Part shown: positions 16,481-26,924 of the stretch, one piece after another | Position numbering within the stretch: the stretch's first letter is position 1 | How the letters are laid out: every line of letters begins with the position of its first letter | Assembly (NCBI GenBank): GCA_030584185.1 | Contig: CP129495.1 | Coordinates: 1,329,628 to 1,393,627, forward strand | Reading direction: 5' to 3' | Length of the DNA: 64,000 nt | Origin: Acidimicrobiia bacterium | GTDB taxonomy: Bacteria > Actinomycetota > Acidimicrobiia > Spongiisociales > UBA11373 | Translations under genes and position numbers: made by a program | The notes under the pieces: generated by a model | What the model saw: only the letters and a program-made list of their open reading frames with translations | The model's database searches: none | Told to the model about the DNA's origin: nothing

Positions 16481-17254
16481 ATGAGCACCGCTGCGGTCTC
16501 GATCAGGCAGGTCTCCAAGACCTTCAACGAAGGCTCCGCCGACCGCGTCGAGGCGCTGTCGGGAATCGACCTCGCGATCGCCCCCGGCGAGTTCGTCTCG
16601 CTCATCGGGCCGTCAGGGTGTGGCAAGAGCACCCTGCTGCGTCTCGTGGGCGACCTGGCCCAGCCGACCGCCGGCGAGATCCTGGTCAATGGGAAGCCGG
16701 CCGCTCAGGCCAGGCGCGATCGCGACTACGGCATCGTCTTCCAACAGGCCACCCTCTACGACTGGCGAACCGTGCTGCGCAACGTGGAGCTGCCACTGGA
16801 GGTGATGGGTCGTCCCCGCGACGATCGCACCGCCCGTGCCCGGGCCATGCTCGACCTGGTCCAACTCGCCGAGTTCGACCGCCACTTCCCGTTTCAGCTG
16901 TCGGGAGGGATGCAGCAGCGCGTGGCCATCGCCCGGGCGCTCTCATTCGAGCCGGGCCTGTTGCTGATGGATGAGCCGTTCGGGGCGCTCGACGAGATGA
17001 CCCGGGAGCGAATGCAGGCCGAGCTACTTCGCATCTGGTCACAGACCGGCACCACGGTCGTCTTCGTCACCCATTCGATCCCGGAGGCGGTGTTCCTGTC
17101 GTCGAGGGTGGTGGTGATGTCCCCCCGACCAGGCCAGGTCTCCGGGATCATCGACATCGACCTGCCGCAACCCCGCGACGACGACACCCGCGAGGATCGG
17201 CGCTTCTACGAGAAGCTCACCGAGGTGCGCGAGGCACTGCGCGGGGCCGGATGA
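16481..17254 (+). CDS. ABC importer ATPase of the nitrate/sulfonate/NMT1 class
   Basis: 257 residues. Walker A GPSGCGKST (43-51), Q-loop VFQQ (near 88), ABC signature LSGGMQQ (140-146) and Walker B LLLMDEP (160-166) are all intact. It powers the importer encoded with the permease at 17251 (ATGA overlap) and the binding lipoprotein at 18135. The family serves taurine, sulfonates, nitrate or pyrimidine-like substrates. TAACCT lies 9 nt before the ATG. The neighbourhood of pyrimidine degradation genes suggests a pyrimidine or hydantoin substrate (inference). Confidence 0.92.
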   Translation: MSTAAVSIRQVSKTFNEGSADRVEALSGIDLAIAPGEFVSLIGPSGCGKSTLLRLVGDLAQPTAGEILVNGKPAAQARRDRDYGIVFQQATLYDWRTVLRNVELPLEVMGRPRDDRTARARAMLDLVQLAEFDRHFPFQLSGGMQQRVAIARALSFEPGLLLMDEPFGALDEMTRERMQAELLRIWSQTGTTVVFVTHSIPEAVFLSSRVVVMSPRPGQVSGIIDIDLPQPRDDDTREDRRFYEKLTEVREALRGAG

Positions 17255-18057
17255 CCACGCACGTCGCCGGCCGTGCCGGTCGGTTCGGGCTAGTCGCCCG
17301 CTACCTGCCCCCGGTGCTCATCTTCATCTCCGGGATCCTCCTGTGGGAGGCCACCGTCCGGATCTTCGACATCAAGGGGTTCATCCTCCCCAAGCCGTCG
17401 CGGATCATCACGGTGTTCTCACAGGAGTTCTCGGTAGTCGTCTCTGCGGGCTGGTTCACGATGCGCAAGGCGATGCTGGGGTTCGCCTTCGGAGCCACTG
17501 CCGGGGTGGGCGTCGCCCTGGTGACCGCCCGCTGGCCCCTGATCCGCGACGGCGCCATGCCGCTTGCCATCGCCGTCAACTCGACCCCGATCATCGCCTT
17601 GGCGCCGATCATGAACAACTGGTTCCCGATCACCAGCATGTGGCCCGGCGCTGTGGTGGTCGCCCTGGTGGTCTTCTTCCCGGTGATGATCAACACGGTG
17701 CGGGGCCTCACCGAGGTTCGCCCGGGGTTCCTCGAGCTGATGGACTCCTACGGAGCAGCCCCGCGGGATGTGTTGCGCAAGGTGCGCGCTCCCAACTCCT
17801 TGCCGTTCGTGTTCGCCGCATTCAAGGTGGGGACCACTCTCAGCGTGATCGCCGCAGTCGTCAGCGAGTACTTCGGCGGGTCCCGCCAGGCCCTGGGCGT
17901 GTACATCTCACAGCAGGCGGCGCTGTTCCACTTCGCCGAGGCCTGGGCGGCGATCCTGGTCGCCTCGTTCTCCGGCCTGGTCTTCTACCTGGCGGTGGTC
18001 CTGGCGGAGCGGGCCTTCATCCCGTGGCACGCCTCGGTCCGCAACCTAACGACCTGA
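17251..18057 (+). CDS. ABC importer permease (BPD type, SsuC/ThiX-like)
   Basis: 268 residues with about six membrane helices. The coupling-loop motif appears as ELMDSYGAAPRDVLRKVRAP (around residues 160-180), where it would contact the ATPase. The start overlaps the ATPase stop, so the two are co-translated. The same ELMxSYxAxxxxxLxKxRxPxSxPxVF pattern occurs in the permease at 61401, so the two are paralogues and may form a heterodimer. Confidence 0.9.
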   Translation: MTTHVAGRAGRFGLVARYLPPVLIFISGILLWEATVRIFDIKGFILPKPSRIITVFSQEFSVVVSAGWFTMRKAMLGFAFGATAGVGVALVTARWPLIRDGAMPLAIAVNSTPIIALAPIMNNWFPITSMWPGAVVVALVVFFPVMINTVRGLTEVRPGFLELMDSYGAAPRDVLRKVRAPNSLPFVFAAFKVGTTLSVIAAVVSEYFGGSRQALGVYISQQAALFHFAEAWAAILVASFSGLVFYLAVVLAERAFIPWHASVRNLTT

Positions 18058-18134
18058 GCCCGGCACGACGACCGCCGGCCGCGTAACCTGGCGTCCTGGC
18101 CGAGCAGACCGCTTCGCCGGGAGGGAGACAGAAA

Positions 18135-19253
18135 GTGATCATGAGGAAGAGACGCCTCGCCAGCCTGTTCGCCGTACTCGCCGCCTTCGCCCTGGTGGCG
18201 ACGGCGTGTGGTGACGACGACGCCGAAACCACGACCACGGCAGCCGCAGAACTGACCAGCGTCAAGGTGCAGCTGCAGTGGGTGACCCAATCACAGTTCG
18301 CCGGGTACTTCGCAGCCGTCGACCAGGGCTTCTACGCCGAGGAGGGCCTGGACGTGGAGATCCTCGAGGGGGCGGTCGACATCGTCCCACAGCAGATGGT
18401 GGCTTCGGGCCAGGCCGAGTTCGGCCTCGCCTGGGTTCCCAAAGCGCTGGTGTCCAACGAGGAGGGTGCCGACCTGATCAACATCGGGCAGGTGTTCCAA
18501 CGCTCCGGGACCCTCATGGTCTCCTGGGCGGATTCGGGGATCACCAGCCCGACCGACTGGGAAGGCAAGAAGGTGGGCACCTGGGGGTTCGGCAACGAGT
18601 TCGAACTGACGGCTGCCATCGAGCTCTTCGAGGTGACCCCGGCCGAAATCGTCCAGCAGCCGTTCGACATGTCGCTGCTGCTCAACAGGGAGATCGACTC
18701 GGCGCAGGCCATGACCTACAACGAGTACGCCCAGGTGCTGGAGGCGACCAACCCGGACACCGGTGAGCTCTACACCCCGGACGATCTGAGCGTCATCGAC
18801 TTCAACGACCTGGGTACCGCCATGCTCCAGGACGCCATCTGGGTGCGGGCCGACTGGCTCGAAGACGAGGCCAACCAGGACATCGCCGAGCGGTTCCTGC
18901 GCGCAACGTTCCGCGGCTGGATCTTCTGCCGCGACAACTTCGAGGAATGCGTGGACATCGTCCTCGACAACGGGCCCACCTTGGGAGCCAGCCACCAGGC
19001 CTGGCAGCTCAATGAGATCAACAAGCTGATCTGGCCGTCGCCTGCAGGCATCGGCGTGATGGACCCGCTGCTGTGGGCGCAGACGGTCACCGTGGCCACC
19101 GGCCAGGGCGTGATCTCGAGTTCGCCCGCCGACGGCACCTACCGCACCGACCTGGCCGAGGCGGCCGTGGCGAGCCTCAAGGCCGACGGGTTCGACACCG
19201 AGGGCAACGGCTTCACACCACGCGAAGTCACCCTCAACCCGGGCGGCGAGTAG
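18135..19253 (+). CDS. NMT1/THI5-like substrate-binding lipoprotein
   Basis: 372 residues. GTG 18135 is chosen because GGGAGGGAG lies about 7 nt upstream; an ATG follows two codons later. The signal peptide ends in lipobox VATAC. The mature part opens with VKVQLQWVTQSQFAGYFAAV and GFYAEEGLDVEI, the family hallmark of pyrimidine-precursor and related binding proteins. It captures the substrate outside the membrane and hands it to the permease. Tandem position with the ATPase and permease and the strong terminator at 19271 define a three-gene operon. The ligand is not fixed by sequence; uracil, a hydroxymethylpyrimidine or a hydantoin are candidates. Confidence 0.88.
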   Translation: MIMRKRRLASLFAVLAAFALVATACGDDDAETTTTAAAELTSVKVQLQWVTQSQFAGYFAAVDQGFYAEEGLDVEILEGAVDIVPQQMVASGQAEFGLAWVPKALVSNEEGADLINIGQVFQRSGTLMVSWADSGITSPTDWEGKKVGTWGFGNEFELTAAIELFEVTPAEIVQQPFDMSLLLNREIDSAQAMTYNEYAQVLEATNPDTGELYTPDDLSVIDFNDLGTAMLQDAIWVRADWLEDEANQDIAERFLRATFRGWIFCRDNFEECVDIVLDNGPTLGASHQAWQLNEINKLIWPSPAGIGVMDPLLWAQTVTVATGQGVISSSPADGTYRTDLAEAAVASLKADGFDTEGNGFTPREVTLNPGGE

Positions 19254-19270
19254 GCCCCCGAAACGACGAA

Positions 19271-19301
19271 GAAGCGGGGCGCCCTCAGGGCGCCCCGCTT
19301 C
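19271..19301 (+). terminator. Rho-independent terminator of the ABC importer operon
   Basis: A perfect 14-bp stem (GAAGCGGGGCGCCC paired with its complement) closes a 3-nt loop TCA, followed by TGTCTG. It starts 18 nt after the stop codon of the binding-protein gene. The rest of the gap to 19495 holds nothing I can support. Confidence 0.88.
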
Positions 19302-19495
19302 TGTCTGCTCGACGACCCCTCGAGAGGGATCGGCCGCTGGCGACCGCTGGAGGAGGAAGGGAATCCCCCCATGCGTTCCGGTGGAGTGGGACGATCCGGC
19401 CGCTCGAGTGCGATATCGGCGGAGGCCCAAATACCTTGAGTGTTTGTTTTCCCTACTCCAAGTGGCTAGTTCCTGGCCTCTCCCTGTCCTTCCCG

Positions 19496-19501
19496 TAGAC
19501 T
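19496..19501 (+). promoter_or_regulatory. -10-like hexamer of a leaderless promoter
   Basis: TAGACT ends 6 nt before the ATG at 19508 of the 40-residue gene and would drive it together with the overlapping gene at 19630. Confidence 0.45.
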
Positions 19502-19507
19502 CCGAGG

Positions 19508-19630
19508 ATGCCCCGCCACCTCCTGCGCGCCCTGGCAATCGCCGCTCTGACTGCGTTGGGCTTGGCCGCCATGGTCTGCAGGCGGCCCCACCTGCCGCCT
19601 GGGCGCCCGGGTCGCTGGGACCCCGCCTGA
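19508..19630 (+). CDS. 40-residue membrane microprotein
   Basis: A short frame MPRHLLRALAIAALTALG plus LAAMVCRR and a Pro/Arg-rich tail. It has a positively charged N-terminus, one hydrophobic helix and a Cys at residue 24. Its TGA shares its last base with the ATG of the next gene (TGATG), the arrangement of translationally coupled genes, and TAGACT lies 6 nt upstream as a leaderless -10. Function unknown. It could instead be a leader peptide for the next gene, or a signal sequence separated from it by a frameshift. Confidence 0.5.
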   Translation: MPRHLLRALAIAALTALGLAAMVCRRPHLPPGRPGRWDPA

Positions 19631-20361
19631 TGCGGCTGGCCCTGCACCCGACCGGCGAAGCCGGCAGGCGAGCCGGCCTGATACTCCTGGCGGAGGCCGA
19701 ACTGGTGGCGCTCGGACTGTACGGGTACGACGGTCCACGGATCTCCGATCGTCGCACCATGACGATCGGTGGGCTCGACGGGTTCGACCTGCTGATCACC
19801 GACGACCCGGAGCCGACCCCGATCGCCGCCATCGCCGCCGAGGATGGGGTTCACTGTGTCGCCGCCGGGGAGGCGTCGGCGGAGGTGGCCGGCCATTACT
19901 CCGCAGCCGGGCTGACACTGCTCGATGGAGTCGGTCTTGCCGGGCTCGCCGCCACGCTCGCCATCCACGAGGCGGCGCGGGTCGAGGATTCGGCCGAGGT
20001 CACTGCCGCCTGGACCGTGCCAGGCAAGCCGCTTCGTCGCGGCATCGCCGTCGGATTCCCCGCGCCGGTCGGCGCGCGCTGGGGGCGCCCGACGGCGGGC
20101 GGCATCGAGGTGCCCATCGCAGGGGCTTGGGGAGCGGCGGCGGCCACCGTGAGGGGCCGGGTCGATGGCTCCTGGACGGAGCGCCTGGTCGGAGTGGCCG
20201 ACGATCGGTGGCATCTGGAGGGGATCACCCTTGCGGCAGGGGCGCTGGTCGTGGCCAGGGGACTGGCGCCCGCCGGGCGGAGCCAGCCACCCGACGTCGC
20301 CGGCGCCTTTCTCTCGGCCGCTCTTGGGGTCGGCCTGGGCGTCGCCACCCACATCTCCTGA
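19630..20361 (+). CDS. Uncharacterised protein coupled to a microprotein
   Basis: 243 residues from ATG 19630. The open frame extends upstream to 19381, but that part overlaps the microprotein and has no good start. The product is Ala/Gly/Val-rich with alternating strands and helices, e.g. LLITDDPEPTPIAAIAAEDGVHCVAAGE, which suggests a Rossmann-like N-terminal half, and a C-terminal segment LEGITLAAGALVVARGLAP. No nucleotide-binding Gly-rich loop or catalytic motif stands out and no family is recognised. It is convergent with the DUF3566 gene. Confidence 0.55.
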   Translation: MRLALHPTGEAGRRAGLILLAEAELVALGLYGYDGPRISDRRTMTIGGLDGFDLLITDDPEPTPIAAIAAEDGVHCVAAGEASAEVAGHYSAAGLTLLDGVGLAGLAATLAIHEAARVEDSAEVTAAWTVPGKPLRRGIAVGFPAPVGARWGRPTAGGIEVPIAGAWGAAAATVRGRVDGSWTERLVGVADDRWHLEGITLAAGALVVARGLAPAGRSQPPDVAGAFLSAALGVGLGVATHIS

Positions 20362-20382
20362 GGGCTGTTCGGCCCGACGGCG

Positions 20383-20889
20383 TCAGGCGGTTCGTTCCAC
20401 CTCAGGGGCGACCGGAGGATCAACCGGGTCCATCACCAATGCCGGTCGGGGTGTCGGGATGGCACCTCGCTTGGGCGCCGCCGTCGTCCGGCTACCCGAC
20501 GGAAGCGTCACCCGGGGACGCGACACCGATGTGCCCGTCGTCTCCTCGAGCATCACCACTTCGATGCCTCCCACCAGATCGGTGATCAGGTTGTAGATCA
20601 CGGCGCCCAGGGTGAAGAGTCCGGTCAGGAGGATGGTTCCCACCACGGCCAGCACCAGCACGATCCTGAAATAGGTGGCTCCGTCGAGCGTGATTCCGTC
20701 GACCAGGCCGACCTGCATCGCCAGATCGTTGATCTTGTCGGGGATTCCGGCGTTGACGAAGATCGCCCAGAAGATCACCATCCCCAGAACGACCGCCAGC
20801 GCCATGAGGGCGTTGAACACGGCCGAGACCTTGAGTACGGTCCACGGGTCGATTCTTCGAATGACGCGCCGTACACGCTGGACGGCCAT
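20383..20889 (-). CDS. DUF3566 membrane protein downstream of gyrA
   Basis: 168 residues. The N-terminus VRRVIRRIDPWTVLKVSAVF leads into two membrane helices (about 25-48 and 75-100) with GVxNxLVGGIE-like NLITDLVGGIEVVMLEE after the second, followed by a Ser/Thr/Pro tail. DUF3566 proteins are found immediately after gyrA in many actinobacteria, as here (77-nt gap, same strand). Function is unknown; the position suggests co-transcription with gyrase. GGGAG lies upstream of the ATG at 20889. Confidence 0.85.
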   Translation of the reverse strand: MAVQRVRRVIRRIDPWTVLKVSAVFNALMALAVVLGMVIFWAIFVNAGIPDKINDLAMQVGLVDGITLDGATYFRIVLVLAVVGTILLTGLFTLGAVIYNLITDLVGGIEVVMLEETTGTSVSRPRVTLPSGSRTTAAPKRGAIPTPRPALVMDPVDPPVAPEVERTA

Positions 20890-20966
20890 GACGCTCCCGT
20901 TCCGGGTCCTGTGAGGTTACCGAGGGTCTCGGACTTTGTGTGGCATCCCAGCGCCTCGCCCCCCCA

Positions 20967-23411
20967 TCAGTCCCCGCCGTCGACCTCTTCCCGCGGCACC
21001 AGGGCGAACGCCGACACCTCCGCGCCGGGCGCCGTGTTCATCACCTTCACCCCCGAGGCGTCCCGCTTCTGGCGCGAGATCGTGTCGGTGTTCATGCGGA
21101 TGACCACGCCGTCCGACGAGGTGACGAAGATCTCCGAGTTGGGAGCGACGGTCCGGGCGGCCACCAGGCTGCCGCGCACCCGGGTGAGCTTCATCGCCTT
21201 CACCCCGACACCGCCGCGGGTCTGGCGACGGAACTCGGTGAGCTTGGTCCGCTTGCCGTACCCACCCGTGGTGAGCAGCAGCACCTCGTCACCCTCCTGG
21301 TCGGACGCAGCCGAGACGACCCGATCTCCCTCCCGCAGACGGACCCCCCGGACCCCCTGCGTGCCTCTCCCGGTAGCCCGGATGTCGGTCTCCTTGAAAC
21401 GGATGCCGTTGCCGTCCCTCGTGAAGAGCAGCACGTCGTTCTTGCCCATGGTGGTACGAACCGCGACCACCTCGTCGTCCTCCTGGAGCTTGATCGCCAC
21501 CAGGGTCGCGTTGCGGCTCTCGTACTCCTTGAACTCGGTCTTCTTCACCAGGCCCTTTCGGGTGGCCATCACCAGGTAGCGCGAGGTCTCGTAGTCGCGG
21601 GTGTCGACCACCGCCTCGATCGCCTCATCGGGGCCGAGAGGCATCACCGACTGGGCCAGGACCCCCTTGCCCGTCCGTTCCTTGCGGGGAATCTCATGAC
21701 CCTTGACCCGATACACCTTTCCCCTGTTGGTGAAGAACAACAAGAAGGTGTGGGCGGTGGTGTGGACCAGATGGGTGATGAGGTCGTCCTGGCGCACGGT
21801 CTCCGCCCGCACGCCCCTGCCCCCTCGACCCTGGGTCTTGTAGGAGGAGGCGTTGACCGCCTTGAGGTAGCCGTTGCCGGTGACCGTCACCACGATCTCC
21901 TCGTCGGCTATCAGGTCCTCGAGAGACATGTCCCCCTCGTCGGGAATGATCCGGCTCCGGCGTTCGTCGGCGAACTTCTCCCGAACCTCGCGCAGCTCGT
22001 CGGCTATCAGTGCCCTGCGCCTCGCCGGGCTCTTCAGCAGTCCCTCCAGGAACTTGATCGTCTTCTGTAGGTCGTCCCATTCCTCGCGCAGCTTGGTGGT
22101 CTCCAGGGCGGTGAGCCGGCGCAGCGGCATGTCGAGGATGTGGGTCGCCTGGATCTCGCTCAGGGAGAAGCGTTCCATGAGGGTGGTGCGCGCCACCTCG
22201 GTGTCCGCCGAGGCCCGGATGATCGCCACCACCTCGTCGATGTTGTCCAGGGCGATCAGCAGACCCTCGATGATGTGCGCCCGGGCCAGGGCCTTGTCGA
22301 GACGGAACCGGGTGCGGCGTTCCACCACCTCCATCTGGTGATCGACGTAGTAGCCGATCATCTGGCCGACGTTGAGCGTGCGGGGCACTCCGTCGACCAG
22401 CGCCACCATGTTGACTCCGAAGGTCTCCTGGAGCTGGGTGTTCTTGTAGAGCTGGTTGAGTACGACCTGCGAGACGGCATCCCGCTTCAACTCGATGACG
22501 AGGCGGGTCCCGTTGCGATCCGACTCGTCCCGCAGGTCGGCGATCCCGGTGATCTTCTTGTCCTTCACGAGGTCGGCGATCTTCTCCATGACCCGATCGC
22601 GCGACACCTGGTACGGGATCTCGGTGACCACGATGGCGGAGCGGCCCTTGCGCACCTCCTCCACCTCGGCGACGGCGCGCATCTTCACCGATCCTCGGCC
22701 CGTGAGCAGGGCGTCGCGCACCCCCTTGTTGCCCAGGATGTAGGCGCCGGTGGGGAAGTCGGGACCCTTCACGAACCGGAGGAACTCATCGGGGCCGGCG
22801 TCGGGGTTCTCGAGGAAGTGGACCACGGCGTCGATCACCTCCCCCAGGTTGTGCGGCGGAATGTTGGTCGCCATCCCCACGGCGATTCCCGTGGAGCCGT
22901 TCACCAGAAGGTTGGGGAACCGCGCCGGGAGGACCCGTGGCTCCTGTCGCTCGCCCGAGTAGTTGTCCTCGAAGTCGACGGTGTCCTCGTCGATGCCGTC
23001 GAGGAGCCTCAGAGCCAGGTGGTTGAGCCGGGCCTCGGTGTAGCGCATCGCCGCCGGCGGGTCGTCCACCGTCCCGAAGTTCCCCTGGGGCTGCACCATC
23101 GGGTAGCGGCTGGCGAACTCCTGGCCGAGGCGGACCATGGCGTCGTAGATCGCCTCCCCCGAGTGGGGGTGGAACCAGCCCATCACGTCGCCGACCACGC
23201 GGGCGCTCTTGCGAAACGGTGCAGTCGGCCTGCTTCCCGAGTCGTACATCGAGTAGAGGATCCGGCGATGCACCGGCTTGAGACCGTCACGTACGTCCGG
23301 CAGAGCCCGCGAGACGATCACCGACATGGCGTACTCGAGGAAGGAGGCCTTCACCTCCTGCTCGATGTCGATCAGCTCGACGCGCCCGGTCTCTTCCCTG
23401 TCGTCGGTCAT
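20967..23411 (-). CDS. gyrA: DNA gyrase subunit A
   Basis: 814 residues. GyrA cuts and rejoins DNA and, with GyrB, introduces negative supercoils. Catalytic Tyr is Y124 (AAMRYTE). The C-terminal wrapping domain has six-bladed repeats and a GyrA-box-like QGRGGRG. Two oddities: the quinolone-region helix reads HPHSGEAIYD (residues 81-90) where HPHGDSAIYD or close relatives are usual, putting Glu at the Ser83-equivalent position; and the usual VDGDPPAAMRYTE lacks one Gly (VDDPPAAMRY). Twelve nt separate it from gyrB, so they form an operon. Confidence 0.97.
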   Translation of the reverse strand: MTDDREETGRVELIDIEQEVKASFLEYAMSVIVSRALPDVRDGLKPVHRRILYSMYDSGSRPTAPFRKSARVVGDVMGWFHPHSGEAIYDAMVRLGQEFASRYPMVQPQGNFGTVDDPPAAMRYTEARLNHLALRLLDGIDEDTVDFEDNYSGERQEPRVLPARFPNLLVNGSTGIAVGMATNIPPHNLGEVIDAVVHFLENPDAGPDEFLRFVKGPDFPTGAYILGNKGVRDALLTGRGSVKMRAVAEVEEVRKGRSAIVVTEIPYQVSRDRVMEKIADLVKDKKITGIADLRDESDRNGTRLVIELKRDAVSQVVLNQLYKNTQLQETFGVNMVALVDGVPRTLNVGQMIGYYVDHQMEVVERRTRFRLDKALARAHIIEGLLIALDNIDEVVAIIRASADTEVARTTLMERFSLSEIQATHILDMPLRRLTALETTKLREEWDDLQKTIKFLEGLLKSPARRRALIADELREVREKFADERRSRIIPDEGDMSLEDLIADEEIVVTVTGNGYLKAVNASSYKTQGRGGRGVRAETVRQDDLITHLVHTTAHTFLLFFTNRGKVYRVKGHEIPRKERTGKGVLAQSVMPLGPDEAIEAVVDTRDYETSRYLVMATRKGLVKKTEFKEYESRNATLVAIKLQEDDEVVAVRTTMGKNDVLLFTRDGNGIRFKETDIRATGRGTQGVRGVRLREGDRVVSAASDQEGDEVLLLTTGGYGKRTKLTEFRRQTRGGVGVKAMKLTRVRGSLVAARTVAPNSEIFVTSSDGVVIRMNTDTISRQKRDASGVKVMNTAPGAEVSAFALVPREEVDGGD

Positions 23412-23423
23412 CCCTGAAGGCTC

Positions 23424-25469
<2,046 letters not shown>

Positions 25470-25477
<8 letters not shown>

Positions 25478-25814
25478 GGTCCCCGTCGTCGCGAAAGCCC
25501 ACGTCAGAGGGCTTTTTTCTGCTTCCGACGGTCAACCTCACCGAGGTCACGCACCCGGAGCCGTAGCGGGCGGCGAGCCTCTCCACCAGGTCGCCGATCC
25601 TGAACTTGAGGAGCGAGGCGGCGGTCCCGTCGACGACGCTCAGCACCAACTCGCCGGCGCCGTAGGCGACCGGGACCGAGAGGTCGGAGAACGGCGGGCC
25701 GGCGACCTCATCCCACTCGTCGGCGAGTCGAGCCGCGTCGAACTCCTCCGGCATCCCCAACCTCTTCAGCAACTCGGGCAGGCCGTTGCCCACGGGGTAG
25801 AGGCCTTCGCTCAC
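25470..25814 (-). CDS. dciA: DciA-type helicase loader (DUF721)
   Basis: 114 residues from GTG 25814, overlapping the recF stop (GTGA). The order recF-DUF721-gyrB matches actinobacterial origins, and DUF721 proteins are known as DciA, which helps load DnaB onto origin DNA. The KH-like region ADEWDEVAGPPFSDLSVPV and LVLSVVDGTAASLLKFRIGDLVERL is visible (about residues 28-80), with a basic tail. The DnaB partner is encoded at 60035. A much longer frame in the same register runs back through recF, but that part is recF sequence in another frame. Confidence 0.85.
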
Positions 25815-26911
25815 GCCGCAACCCTCCCGTCGAGAACGTGCCACGTTCGGCCGCTGAGGGGAACCTCCTCTGGCCGCGCCGAGGTGATGAACACCTGGGA
25901 TGTAGGCAGCTGACGAACCAACCGCAGGCTGCGTTCGGCGTCCAGTTCCGAGAACACGTCGTCGAGCAGGAGTATGGGCTCCACGGACCTCAGGGTGGCG
26001 ATGGTCCGGTAGGCCGCCAGCCGCAGCCCCAATGCGATAGACCGCTGTTCTCCCTGGCTCGCCCTGGACCGAACGTCGCGGCCATCGAGGAGGAGGCGGA
26101 TCTCGTCCCGCTGGGGACCCACCGTGGTCAGGCGCCGCTCCATGTCCGTCTGCCGCGCCTCCGTGAGCGCCTGGTGCAGCCGCTCCCCCATCACCTCGCG
26201 ATCGGTGCCGGGCTCCACGAGATCGACTCCCCACCCCGCGTACTCCCAGGAGAGAGCAGCCGACTGCTGGTCCATCTCCCGATACGAAGCGGCCGCCTCG
26301 GGAGCGGCCAGGACAAGGGCCTCCAGCCTCCTGGCCATCACCACAGATCCGGTCTTGGCCAGGCGCTCGTCCAGGACGTCGAGGGTGGTCGCGTCGGCGC
26401 CACGGCCGTGACGCTTCAACAGGGCGTTGCGCTGACGCAGGACGCGCTCCAGCTCGACCTGTTCGACGGCGGCCGCCGGCCACAGCTGCACCGCAAGGTC
26501 GTCGAGGAACTCACGCCTGAGCGCCGGCCCCCGCTTCACCAGGTCCAGGTCGTCGGGGAGAAACGCCACCACCGCCAGAACCGCCGCCAGGTCGGACCGT
26601 CCGCGAAGGCGCTTTCCGTTCAGGAGCGCTCGTCGCGGACCCGACACGAAGATCTCCACCTCTACGGTCGCCTCGCTCGGACCGGCATCGAACCCTCCCC
26701 GGATGATCGCCGACATCTCCCCTGTCGCCACGAGTGCTGCGTCCGGGGAGCGGCGAAACGACGTCGTCGTCGCCAGATAGGAGATCGCCTCCAACACCGA
26801 GGTCTTGCCGGCCCCGTTGTCGCCGACGAGAACGTTGATCCCCGGTGCGGGGGAGAACGACAGACTGTCGTAACACCTGAAGCGCTCGGCGGCGAGCCAC
26901 TCCAGGCGCAC
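25811..26911 (-). CDS. recF: DNA replication and repair protein RecF
   Basis: 366 residues, GTG start. An SMC-like ATPase of recombinational repair at gaps and stalled forks. Walker A GDNGAGKTS is at 30-38; the signature-like ASQGEQRSIALGLRLA and Walker B ILLLDDVFSELDAERS are in the C-terminal third. It follows dnaN by 13 nt and overlaps dciA, so dnaN-recF-dciA is an operon. Confidence 0.95.
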   Translation of the reverse strand: MRLEWLAAERFRCYDSLSFSPAPGINVLVGDNGAGKTSVLEAISYLATTTSFRRSPDAALVATGEMSAIIRGGFDAGPSEATVEVEIFVSGPRRALLNGKRLRGRSDLAAVLAVVAFLPDDLDLVKRGPALRREFLDDLAVQLWPAAAVEQVELERVLRQRNALLKRHGRGADATTLDVLDERLAKTGSVVMARRLEALVLAAPEAAASYREMDQQSAALSWEYAGWGVDLVEPGTDREVMGERLHQALTEARQTDMERRLTTVGPQRDEIRLLLDGRDVRSRASQGEQRSIALGLRLAAYRTIATLRSVEPILLLDDVFSELDAERSLRLVRQLPTSQVFITSARPEEVPLSGRTWHVLDGRVAA

Positions 26912-26924
26912 CCGACGCCGCCCC

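Noticed and set aside
25494-25518. AAAGCCC...GGGCTTTTTT hairpin
   Set aside because: Looks like a terminator on the plus strand, but no plus-strand gene precedes it and it lies inside dciA.
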